Made by a program: the position numbers and the translations under genes. A stretch of 64,000 nt of DNA from Leuctra nigra (Eukaryota; Arthropoda; Insecta; Plecoptera; Leuctridae). The stretch spans positions 17,450,316 through 17,514,315 of the forward strand of contig OW203768.1 in NCBI GenBank assembly GCA_934045905.1, written 5' to 3'. Shown one piece after another: positions 55,601 to 64,000 of this stretch. The notes under the pieces are model-generated. The model was not told the DNA's origin. It was given only the letters and a program-made list of their open reading frames with translations, and searched no databases. The stretch's first letter is position 1; the number at the start of each line of letters is the position of its first letter.

Positions 55601-57511
55601 GCATTTATTATAAGTGGTAATTACTTAAGGCGATCCTTTCTTTTCAACGGAAACAAATTAATTCAACTGTTTAGCTTGTCATTGTGTTTTGAGAGATGCT
55701 AGCACGCGTTACAAGTACTAAACAGTCGGCAGACGATTGTTCATGTTGCTAATCCACTTTTTATTAGATTGTTATCTGAAGACAATCTATTTAGTATAAA
55801 AATAATACTTAAAACCGAAACTATTCTATTATAGTGATGTTTTGCTACTTATACCTACATTCCTCAAATTTCGTTGTTCGCTTACTTTTCCAATTAGCTG
55901 CGTGTTGATCATTTCTAACTTGCTTAATTATGTAAATTGATATTGAGTTTTGATTCACAACAAAATATTAAAAATTATTTCGATATGTTCTAAAAAGGCT
56001 CAAGAGTCGTTTTACATTATTACAAGTAACGCTCACTGGAGTGCATTTAAATTGACGTTATGCGATTATGGTTCTCGTTTATAATACCTCACTGCCTGTA
56101 AATACCTACGCCAACTCCATGGGGGATGGATTCACAAAGAAGTATATTATCTCTTAATACGTACTATCTTTAGTATTCTCTTTCGTTTAACATGGTGTTC
56201 TTGGTATTAAATCAAAAGATAATACGTATTAGCAGATAGTACTTTTCGTGAATCCAGAAGTAAATTTGTCGCCTATATCTTCAAGTGTATTTATACGTGG
56301 TAATCTATAATTGAATCAAATTAAAGTTAAATTTCACTTGAATTCAATTGATTCCAACGAACTACAACCGCAGGAGAGTCTTCGATGGTCACAACCTATT
56401 AGATTGAAAACGATCGCTTATTAATAAGATATCTTCTTTGGATGAGCCTATGCCTTATAATATTCATGGCCCGCTGTGGTTTGAGTAGTTATAGAGAAAG
56501 TGAAACCAAATATTATATTCATTACTTTAGAGAATTGAATTAATAAATAGGTTAATATTAGAAATCATTCATCTATGTACTCACACCTATTGTATATTGG
56601 CGTAAAAAACAGGCGTAGTAAAAGTCTTCCTAAACAATCTATAATTTCTGACAATTGCTGTACGTAATAACGGTTTGTGGTATACATTATAAATGGCCGA
56701 TTTCATATTATAGTACCCGAGGGTAAAATGTATAATTTATTCCTACCTTCCATAAAGGTAGGAATACTGTACCTTCCAAAAAGTTTTCTTTTCTAAATCA
56801 AAATCAAGAGTACAAAATTTCACCAAAGCGTAAAATCTTCGCTTTTTTTATCTTACAAAGGCCAAAAATTAAACGTATGTATCTACTAAATAAGGTCAAA
56901 AATAATAATAATGAAAATCTATTTTATGTCTTTAAACTACTAGCCTGTATAACATAAAACTCTTTTTTTTTTCATCGTTTATCATTTTGAAAGTCTTTCT
57001 AGAATAGAAGGCAACATCCATTGAATAAGATGTACTACATTTTTTATTGAAAAATAATTATGTAACAAATTGTTGAATTTGAAAATAGACAGTTTTTGTG
57101 TTTCTATGGACTTGTGATTTGTTATAAGAAAGAGAAAATAAAAACGCAAAACGCACGTATTACTATATCGTCACGTGACCAACTGATTGCTTCCAGACGT
57201 CGCTCCTGCTCGCTGCACTCGTCCACCTGGCTCTGAGCGAGACGAGTCGTCCTACTCGTCAAGCTGGCAACTTCCCCCTGACAATGATGCGTCCTCCCCT
57301 CCCCCGCTTCGCCCGCCCATCTTTCCGTCAACCCCCCTTCCTCGACCAGCCCTTCCGTCAATCCCCCTCCTTCCGTCAACAGCCCTTCAACCGTCAGCCC
57401 CTCGTCAACCCCGTCAACGTCGAAGGGGGATTCTTGCCCAGCAATGACGTCATATCACACGAGTTCGTTCGGCAGAACTCGGATGTCTTCGGCTCAGCAA
57501 TAAGACAGCAG
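46694..57511 (+). CDS. Secreted Phe/Arg/Gln/Pro-rich protein, N-terminal exons (partial)
   Basis: Exon 46694-46747 follows a TTTCACAG acceptor and carries the start ATG at 46730 with six codons (MRRLLW) before GTGAGA. Exon 57197-57511 follows CTTCCAG, begins in phase 0 with TSLLLAALVHLALS and ends before GTAAAA. Joined, they give a clear signal peptide split by a 10.4-kb intron. The mature part has FRQPPF-like repeats (FRQPPFLDQPFRQSPSFRQQ) and ends SNDVISHEFVRQNSDVFGSA. I do not recognise the family. A matrix, cuticle or secreted glue-like role is only a guess. The protein continues beyond 57511, since the exon ends with a donor, but no further exon is seen in the window. Confidence 0.62.
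46748..49965. other. Intron, AT-rich
   Basis: No gene seen. It holds the foldback element at 48587-48898. Confidence 0.45.
48587..48898. mobile_element. Foldback MITE (AAAAAGGCGGCCCCTAC ends)
   Basis: Inverted ends AAAAAGGCGGCCCCTACTTT, continuing into 'AACGGCTT.ACCGATTG', and a second inner pair AATCTGTGCCTCTAGTG with its complement. No clear target duplication. Confidence 0.75.
49966..50232 (+). mobile_element. tRNA-derived SINE, full length, plus strand
   Basis: The best copy of the family: head GGTAACGCTCTGAACTTGTA with B box GGTTCGATTCC, the CTGACTGGGGTTTTTTCGTG middle, ATC-rich microsatellite, the GCAGAACAGTGCGACGTTAA block and an A9 tail. The cloverleaf is incomplete, lacking most of the D arm. 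Confidence 0.85.
50366..50500. repeat. Inverted pair of tRNA-like ends
   Basis: The minus strand at about 50378-50449 reads as a tRNA-like sequence with A box TAGCTTAATGG and B box GGTTCGATTCC. The plus strand at 50459-50500 repeats its 3' half (GGTTCGATTCC, CAGTCGGGGTG). The outer sequence AAAAACGCGCACCCCGACTG is an exact inverted repeat. The anticodon stem pairs poorly, so a working tRNA is unlikely. Confidence 0.75.
50821..50891. repeat. Perfect 24-bp hairpin
   Basis: ATTTTGTCCTACAGATGTTT continuing to AGTG at 50821-50844 is exactly mirrored at 50868-50891, with a 23-base loop. It has the size and shape of a small foldback element or an RNA hairpin. Confidence 0.85.
51727..52140. mobile_element. 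MITE-like element with GGGAATTCTCCTCTAA ends
   Basis: GGGAATTCTCCTCTAA at the left is inverted at the right (about 52122-52140). The interior has no gene. Target duplication unclear. Confidence 0.55.
52146..54318 (+). repeat. 167/177-bp exon-like tandem array
   Basis: About twelve good units and one or two decayed leading units. Early units are about 167 bp; later ones (from about 53434) include GGGCTGGAGCC and are about 177 bp. The later ones alternate two variants, GCGCTCTGCAGGGACAAC and TCGCTTGCAGTGACAAC, which gives a 353-bp double unit. Each has a pyrimidine tract and CAG, followed in one variant by an open frame RDNSRCNTAAIMNLAAVL.. and AMWVTHNFYGQIMSSF, with codon-like GC content. It lies in the intron of the secreted-protein gene. 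No clean GT donor ends the frame in all units. Confidence 0.85.
54319..57196. other. Intron, AT-rich
   Basis: No gene seen. Contains a 130-bp foldback at 56127-56256. Confidence 0.45.
56127..56256. mobile_element. Short foldback MITE (TGGATTCAC ends)
   Basis: TGGATTCACAAAGAAGTA at the left pairs with the right end, which inverted reads TGGATTCACGAAAAGTAC. The inner 'AATACGTA' blocks pair as well. Target duplication unclear. Confidence 0.65.
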
Positions 57512-57658
57512 GTAAAAGTTGAATTGACACTAATTGTATTTTTTATTATTCATATTTGTAGGCGTCTTTAATTTACAAAAGCAACCCTTGCTCTCTCTTC
57601 AGTATCGTATTGGAGGGAAAGGGGAATAGAGGGGTTGAACGCTATTCCTAAGAATAAG

Positions 57659-58025
57659 CATGGGCGTCCACAGGGAGGGGCAAGGGGGGAAGTTTGCCCC
57701 CCTCCCCCCTAGATATCAGGAAAACATACAATATTTCCCAAAAAAACAAAAAGAAAACGATTTCGAAGTATTAAAAATCCAAAAAATGCCCTGCGGGGCA
57801 GGTTTAAACATGTCTCCCACCACGCCAAAGAGCCAAATTTAAAAAATATTTAATATTTCAACATAATCCACTTCATAACGTCTCAAAATTGATTACAAAG
57901 TGTCCGAAAACCAAAAAACGCCCTGCGGGGCAGGGTGGGGGCACACCCCCACACCCCCCTTACACCGACAAAAATTGTTTTCCTTGCCCTGCCCCCACCT
58001 GGAAGAAATACTGCGGACGCCCATG
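57659..58025. mobile_element. hAT-like MITE with GCCCTGCGGGGC motifs
   Basis: Ends CATGGGCGTCC(A/G)CAG inverted at both sides, flanked by AGAATAAG and TGAATAAG (seven of eight bases match). The interior carries ATGCCCTGCGGGGCA and ACGCCCTGCGGGGCA about 125 bp apart. Confidence 0.8.
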
Positions 58026-59496
58026 TGAATAAGTATTAATCGAAGAGTCAATTTTAAGAGATATTGTACCTAAAGTTGCAGTACAAAGTACTAAATAATA
58101 CTTTATCACTGTAACAAATAATACAATCCAAGCCACTGAATTAATTTTTTTCTCAATTTAATCTCACATTTTAAGAATATGGCTCCAGGTTTATTTTGAA
58201 CCCAATTTGGTCCATCATGTTACTCAATTAACGACAGAAAACATTCGAGCTGAAAAATATCCAGCTTTCAACTGTATAGCCAAGATGTAAAATATTGTTG
58301 TCCAAATAATCCTGCTAAGGAACGTATAGGACAATGAGTAATTAATATTTGCGATTTGCAAATAACGTCACCGGAAACATAAAAGCGAATGTTTAAAACA
58401 AACAACTGGTATATTTGCACGCGGATCTCCCCTCCTTTCACAAACCGATGCATTTCTCTTAGTTTCACTTTCAGTGATTCATGATGTGTGTAAGTGATGT
58501 ATTATCGATGAAATGCTTTCTAAAGTTGCCCGAAGTTTTAGTCAACAAAACAGAAATAATAAACTATGAGATAAGCTCCCTCAAAACTCCATCAAAATTG
58601 CAAATTATGAATTTTCTTAGCTCAGTGGGATGCATGCTAGCAGTGGTTGTTTTCTCCATTGACAACAAGAATAAACCTGTTTACTGATATATTCACATGA
58701 AATTACAATACAGTCATGACACTCTAACCTTCCAGCTGGATTCCTATCTATCCTGGTTATATTCATGCAAGTCATTACAATTTTACATCTTATATGCTAA
58801 CAATGTATACAGTAAATAATGATACTCTTCGTTCGGTACTCATCCGTTAGTATAATCCTTGTGTTAGCGTATTCGAATGTTATTATGCGCTGGGATCGTT
58901 CGTACAAGCGTAGAGCCGGTCATCGTCCGTTGCCACCCTCCATCGCCGTCCTAGTGTCGCCCGCCTCATTGCAGTCGACCTCCACGTCCAAGCCCATTCC
59001 TCGTTGTCGTTCCCGTCGATCATATACGGGTGTGGAAGTCAATTCATAATCACACTCACTCTGGTGTCACGAATGCATGGAACTAGCATCCTGGATGTCC
59101 TGAATGTCCTGAACACGGCTTACGGTACATGCGAGTCACTTGCACACTGTCTGAGTTCGTTCATTAATGCGTTAATTAATACTGTCCTTGCTGTCCAATT
59201 CTCAACTCAATCGGTCCATAATTGCGGTAGTTATTAAGCCGTTTATAAACTGCAGCGCTTAACTGCACTAGAACTGCATCTCAGCCAGCGCCGTATACAG
59301 CACACCCGCCGCTTACACTCACGCGTCGTCACAGTCAATCGCGTTGCTTGTATCACTTTTCCGTTATTCCATTCGTTATCTGTCACTATTTCACGACAAC
59401 AATACTGCTCCATACATGATACAACTTATTTGATACTACTCAAATGCATTAAACTTCGAAAAACTGCATTTAGCCTTGATCACGGCAGACCGCGTG
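58026..59496. other. No gene recognised
   Basis: 58820-59500 is less AT-rich and may belong to the 3' end of a retroelement that reads leftward from 63964. I could not define LTR borders. Confidence 0.35.
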
Positions 59497-59754
59497 CTAA
59501 AGTTCTGCATCAACCTGGCGCGAAGTTACCTCTGTGAATGCTAGACGCCGACTGACTGTCTCGCCTCGCTGCACCTGGCTTCTGTCGCCGCTCCCCGACA
59601 AATTGACCACTTTCTTGATTTCCTTCAGAGCAAACTCTGCCTCTCCCCGGCTAGAATCCAGTCGATTTCCGAACTTGTGGCGTTGTGCGGTAAATTTTTC
59701 TTGAATCCGTCTATCAGCTTGACTCTCAGACCTAATTTGCATAATGCCACACAA
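59497..59754 (-). CDS. Short open frame, 85 codons, uncertain
   Basis: A charged frame (ADRRIQEKFTAQRHKFGNRL, ALKEIKKVV) on the minus strand in the same orientation as the gag-type ORF. No family recognised and no splice support. It may be chance or part of the retroelement. Confidence 0.25.
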   Translation of the reverse strand: MCGIMQIRSESQADRRIQEKFTAQRHKFGNRLDSSRGEAEFALKEIKKVVNLSGSGDRSQVQRGETVSRRLAFTEVTSRQVDAEL

Positions 59755-59799
59755 TTACACACCGAGCTACCAGTAAGTTTCAATTTCTGTCTGTATTCA

Positions 59800-62440
59800 C
59801 CCCTGGGATGAAATGTTCACGCGTCCTTAGCAACGGCGATGACACTTGAGCGTCCTTAGCAACGCAAGATGGCGTACCCTGACAACGTCGCTAGCTCGCA
59901 ACCGCGCCAATATTCAAACGTTCCTTCACATAAATGTTCAACAGCTGTAGATACTTTCTCGCTACTCAATACAGACATACTTTTATATTATATAAACCTT
60001 AAATTAGACACATAAAATCACCCTGATGGTAAATACAACTAATAATCATAATAAAATCCAAATAATTATGGGTCAAAACCCCAGGAAACCTCGGGATGTG
60101 CTCCAGAGACCCCATCCGTTTACTCTGACGTTTAAACTTGTTTACAGGAAGAGGAAATGACCTAAGTCGTGCTCCTCCCTTTAAACTGCTTGTCACTCGT
60201 GCTCGCTTACTCAGATTGGTTATATGTGCTCACTATATCATGCTAGAGAGCCCCATGCATTATATTAATTATCTACTACTAAAGTGCAAAATCAAACTTA
60301 CTCCTCCTTTAAGACCGTAGCCTTGAACCAACGCAACACGTCAAGTAATCCCAAAGTAGGTCAACCCACATCAACCAAACGTAACTCCCATGCACTACTT
60401 ACAACTTCAATGTTTACTACTAACTACTACATGTATGTCAACATCATGCAATCTACACTTTTAAACTATTTCAACAAAGTCTACTTAAAACTCAAAACTA
60501 CTTTCGGCATGACTCAAAGTCATCCTTCCTCTTGATGTTCCCTATAGAAACCAAAAGATCCCCGCTCGAACCTCTGTACTATCATGCATCATTGCTTCAA
60601 AAGCAAATCATCTTCGAAAACTTGCTAAGTCCCTTAGCTCAAAAACTCGTTAAAATCGAGAAATGATTCTCGTCTACCATGTCGTAACTCCACATAAACA
60701 TGCACCATGCATAAAACAATTCAAACTCTACTCCAACGTCCACTAAACATCGAACGCAAACGCTTCAAACTCTTCAAGTCAAACAGCTGTCTGAACTTGA
60801 CCTACATTCCTACTCAGAGCGACCTCGACTCGCACTGCGAACAGCTGTTCGCTCGACCTACATTCCTCGTGAATCATGAGAGACCACAAGCACACTAGCC
60901 ATCGCCCCGTCTCGAACCTGGACATCGTCAATTACATCTTCCTCTTACACACATTCTTTCCACGATCAATCGAAACACTTCCACTAATGCTAATCATGAA
61001 ATAACTTACACTAACCGTACAACTAACTATTTACAACTAAACTAACTTTCATTCACACACAATTCACAATGCTATTTTCTCACTTTCTCTCGACAAACAT
61101 CCTATCTCGTGCCTTTCTTTACTCTTTTCCGGCCAATGCACATTTAACGCCATCTGCAGGCCCTCCTTTCATCCTTCGTCCTTCCATGCACATTTATCGC
61201 CAGTGCAAGCTCTTCTCTTCACTCTTCCCTCTGTTGATAGTTAGTTATCGCCAAACTATCCACCCAGAGCTCTGCTGCAAACACCTTGAAATATGCACAC
61301 ACTCTCTCATTCACTCTCTCGCGCTATTATTAATCCTGTGGGCAAGTCCCACAAGATGTTGCATGACATATTATAAACAAAATAAGCAGATTTTAACGAC
61401 GCACGCATTCTCAACTATACTTACTCTATTTTTCATTCATACAAACGCCATTTTCTCACACACTTGCCTTTCTATCTTGATCTACCCCACCATTCCCTGA
61501 CTTCGTTATACTTTGCAGTTCCAATTACCCCACCAGGCCTTACTTTACCAACAAATTTGACCCAAAACATTCATCCATTCATACACTTCTAAAACTAACA
61601 ACTTTACGAACTAACTTATTTACTAACTTCTTTATCAATTGACTATTTACACCCACATCGTTTACAATTATACAAGACCTAATGAAACGTCAAAAATACA
61701 AATTCAGCATGAAAAATATGTCCCTTCTCTCAGTGAACCAGGCTAAAGATATCATAACTCCGGTAAAGTTCCAGTATTTTCAGATCCGATCCTCTTCGAC
61801 AAAACAAGTCCTCTCCGTCTTCTTGTAGACCATCTTCATCAAACATCCGCCAATTTCTTCACTTCTTCGACGGCCTCCATAACTTTCGCCGTTCCTTCAT
61901 CAATAGAGTGTCTGCAACTTCTCTCTTGTGCACGAACACTTCAAAATTCTTGACCACGATGTGCTGCTGTCCAGCCAGTCACATCTCTCCGTCAACCTCC
62001 TCGTACTTGCTGAGCTGCTACATTAGCTAGGCTAGCCTCCTTCACGTAGATCTCTGATCTAGATTCCTCCTTGACATGTTTTCTTGCCAAAACAGTCACT
62101 TCAGCGCCCCATTAGAAATCACTTGCGCTCTCCAACGTCTTCTCGTTTCTTCAAAGACCTAAAATTCTTCAGTAATCATCGTACTTCTTCTCGTTACTCC
62201 GACTTCATCGATAAAATCTTCTCTTCAACTGAAACAGCCATCTACCATCGTCATCCTTCTTCTCACCTACACGATTCGACATTTCTCCAAGCTTCACTCA
62301 TGCATTTTAACAATACAAAATCTATGTTCTGACATACAACGCTACACACTTGACATTCACTCATACCTTACTCTAGCTTACTCTATTACTATTTTATCAG
62401 TTGATTATTTACATCTCTTTTAATCTTCACCAACGTCCTT
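59800..62440. other. Strand-skewed non-coding part of a retroelement
   Basis: Long stretches of the plus strand are A, C and T with few G (for example 60340-61070 and 61500-61700), so the minus strand is poor in C. It follows the gag-type ORF in its reading direction where pol would be expected, yet no protease, reverse transcriptase or integrase motif is visible in minus-strand frames. Confidence 0.5.
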
Positions 62441-62443
62441 CTT

Positions 62444-62593
62444 CTAGTAGTCATCTTGATGATAGTCATCGTACTCATCATCGTCATATCCTTCGTAGTA
62501 CTCTTCTTCATATTGCATCTCCAGGCGATTGTTTACATAACTGCCAGCATCCATATGCTCCTTCAACAATCCCTCTTCATGCCATTCTACTAA
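62444..62593 (-). pseudogene. In-frame acidic extension after the gag stop
   Basis: Directly after TAA the same frame continues for 49 codons to a TAG at 62444-62446. The predicted residues are rich in E, D and Y (LEMQYEEEYYEGYDDDEYDD). This could be the original C-terminus cut off by a nonsense change, or a region reached by stop-codon read-through. Confidence 0.5.
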
Positions 62594-63964
62594 TTAATCC
62601 ACGATTTGCTTCAAATCATCCTTCTGCCTGTACAATCTTTCTCTTACTTTCATTGGCAAGTGCCGTAGCAACTGTCTAGCCAACTCATCCTCCGGTATCT
62701 TGTTTGACAGGTAGTTGGACAGTCGGACCAACCTCTGAACGTACTCTGCCATGGACATCGTCCCCGAAAATCTACCACTGTAAATTGTCTTCATCACCTC
62801 AGCTTGCTGATAAATGCCCCAATATTTCTCTATAATTCCTATCTTGAATGCTTCGTATGTTTCGTACATTTGCATCTGGTACCAAGCTCTTGCATCTCGC
62901 CGAATTGCAGATCCCACTACAATAAGCTTGTGATAGTCACTCAAATCAGTATTCTCGCGGAATTTTAACTCTACTATACGAAGGAATTCCTTGACATGCA
63001 TCACTTCATTTTTCCCCTCGTATGTTATTCCCTCTCTCTCCAATTGATCGCACAATTGACCAACGAGACCTTCCTTGCTACTTCGTCCTATGACTGATGA
63101 AACGGATTCTTTTAACGAAATACGTAACTTCTGCTCGAAGTCTACTTGCTTTTGAACTCCTTCCTCCATCTTTGCATCACATTTCAGCATGAACGCATCC
63201 ATTTTGTCGTTCATCCGGTCGACTCGCGTCATGAGCTTGTGCTCCAATACCTCAGCTCTCTTTTCCTGCCTTGCTGTATGTTGAGTGAGTTTACCCAAAC
63301 TACCCTTCAAATCCTGCAGTTTCCCGTTTGTCTTTCCTTCAAAAGCAAAAACTTTCCCTTCAAGTCGACCTAGTTTGTCGGTCACCTGATCAACTTGAGC
63401 CTCAACAATCTGACCTTTTTCTGTCGCTACCTCAACTGTTCGACACATTGTTGTCAACAACTCTTTCACTTCGTCAACATCATGCTTGGATTCATTTTGA
63501 ATGCGCTGATCTCTCTCAATCAACTGCATCTGATAACGTGCATCCCGTTCATCAATTTCACGCTTCCATTGTTCATGCAATTCTGTTTTCAGCTTGTCAT
63601 TCTTCTCGACCAATTCAAATCTTAGCTTTTCATGTTTCTCAAGTATTTCTTCAAACCTTTCATTGAATTTAATACCCTGGTTCACTATCTCATCTCTAAC
63701 CTTAGACATGGATGCATCTATACATTGTGCCAGACCCTGGTAGAAATCAACTGAATTGTCACACCGAACTGACTCCTGAGCAGACTGAACAATCAAACGC
63801 TCCTTACTCTTCACACATTTCACATCCGAACCGAAAGTATTCACGGACTTAAACTGTGCCATCCTCATTATGAATCCATACACGAAATTAACCAGTACAA
63901 GTATCAACCATACCATGTACTCATGCACATGCATCGTCACATGCTTCTTTCCCTCCTCCATCAT
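62594..63964 (-). CDS. Retrotransposon gag-type protein, 456 codons
   Basis: Gag forms the particle of LTR retrotransposons. The ATG at 63964 comes after an in-frame TAG. Order: a hydrophobic stretch near residues 18-33 (MVWLILVLVNFVYGF), a long coiled-coil part rich in E, K, R and Q (about 95-290), then a capsid-like segment with EFLRIVELKFRENTDLSDYH, GSAIRRDARAWYQMQM, SMAEYVQRLVRLSNYL and LLRHLPMKVRERLY. That last part has the pattern of the Retrotrans_gag family. There is no CCHC zinc knuckle. The frame stops at TAA (62594-62596) and stays open for another 49 codons. Pol was not found. The element's 5' end would lie at or beyond the right edge of the window. A lone domesticated gag is an alternative. 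Confidence 0.78.
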   Translation of the reverse strand: MMEEGKKHVTMHVHEYMVWLILVLVNFVYGFIMRMAQFKSVNTFGSDVKCVKSKERLIVQSAQESVRCDNSVDFYQGLAQCIDASMSKVRDEIVNQGIKFNERFEEILEKHEKLRFELVEKNDKLKTELHEQWKREIDERDARYQMQLIERDQRIQNESKHDVDEVKELLTTMCRTVEVATEKGQIVEAQVDQVTDKLGRLEGKVFAFEGKTNGKLQDLKGSLGKLTQHTARQEKRAEVLEHKLMTRVDRMNDKMDAFMLKCDAKMEEGVQKQVDFEQKLRISLKESVSSVIGRSSKEGLVGQLCDQLEREGITYEGKNEVMHVKEFLRIVELKFRENTDLSDYHKLIVVGSAIRRDARAWYQMQMYETYEAFKIGIIEKYWGIYQQAEVMKTIYSGRFSGTMSMAEYVQRLVRLSNYLSNKIPEDELARQLLRHLPMKVRERLYRQKDDLKQIVD

Positions 63965-64000
63965 GCAATAACTGAACTAAACATGCAAATTAGACTAACT

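Noticed and set aside
57660..57842. 60-codon frame at the start of the hAT-like element
   Set aside because: It begins in the terminal repeat and spans the GCCCTGCGGGGC motif; a chance frame.
61069..61500. 143-codon plus-strand frame
   Set aside because: It lies in the G-poor, C-rich strand, where stop codons are rarer. Composition is biased (H, L, S, T, P), with no domain, and it is antisense to the retroelement.

Overview
The window is nuclear DNA of an arthropod, most likely an insect and possibly a hemipteran. It has split genes with GT-AG introns, a modular-serine-protease-type gene and an atlastin-type gene, SINEs with Pol III boxes, and a very dense population of non-autonomous DNA transposons. 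The taxon is an inference from gene types and repeat style; no species marker was seen. One 200-N scaffold gap lies at 2219-2418.

Layout. 1-5050: relics of repeats, a TA-flanked foldback element (1509-2133), the gap, and a hAT-type element (4451-5050) with an 8-bp target-site duplication. 5066-9990: a tandem array of a ~304-bp unit, each unit carrying one tRNA-like gene. Twelve copies read on the minus strand, then a palindromic hinge near 8745-8790, then four copies on the plus strand. 11197-12111 (minus): the 5' coding exons of an atlastin GTPase; later exons were not found. 17113-25017 (minus): a complete four-exon gene with consistent splice phases for a 231-residue acidic-tailed protein with a LisH-like N-terminus. 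Its introns hold seven hAT-like insertions, one nested inside another. 26862-30425: a duplicated segment whose copies carry a hAT element and a Tc1/mariner-type MITE, next to a 2.3-kb long-terminal-inverted-repeat (MULE-like) element filled with a ~135-bp inverted tandem array.

31813-42446 (plus): a secreted sushi plus trypsin-fold serine protease homologue. The catalytic His is kept, the Ser is replaced by Leu, and no exon with the catalytic Asp was found. Three of its exons have seeded tandem repeats inside the gene: 34189-34613, 35581-38299 and 40991-42220. 46694-57511 (plus): the first coding exons of a secreted protein rich in Phe, Arg, Gln and Pro; a large exon-like tandem array (52146-54318) lies in its intron. 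57659-58025: another hAT-like element. 62444-63964 (minus): a retrotransposon gag-type ORF with an in-frame stop and an open acidic extension. No pol was seen, and the next 2.5 kb has a strongly skewed base composition.

The genes do not form a pathway. The unifying theme is repeat biology: head-to-head inverted tandem arrays (tRNA array, 135-bp array), intragenic arrays copied from exons, and many short DNA transposons whose ends and target duplications can be read directly. Most of the longer open frames in the arrays are by-products of repetition and are not annotated as genes.
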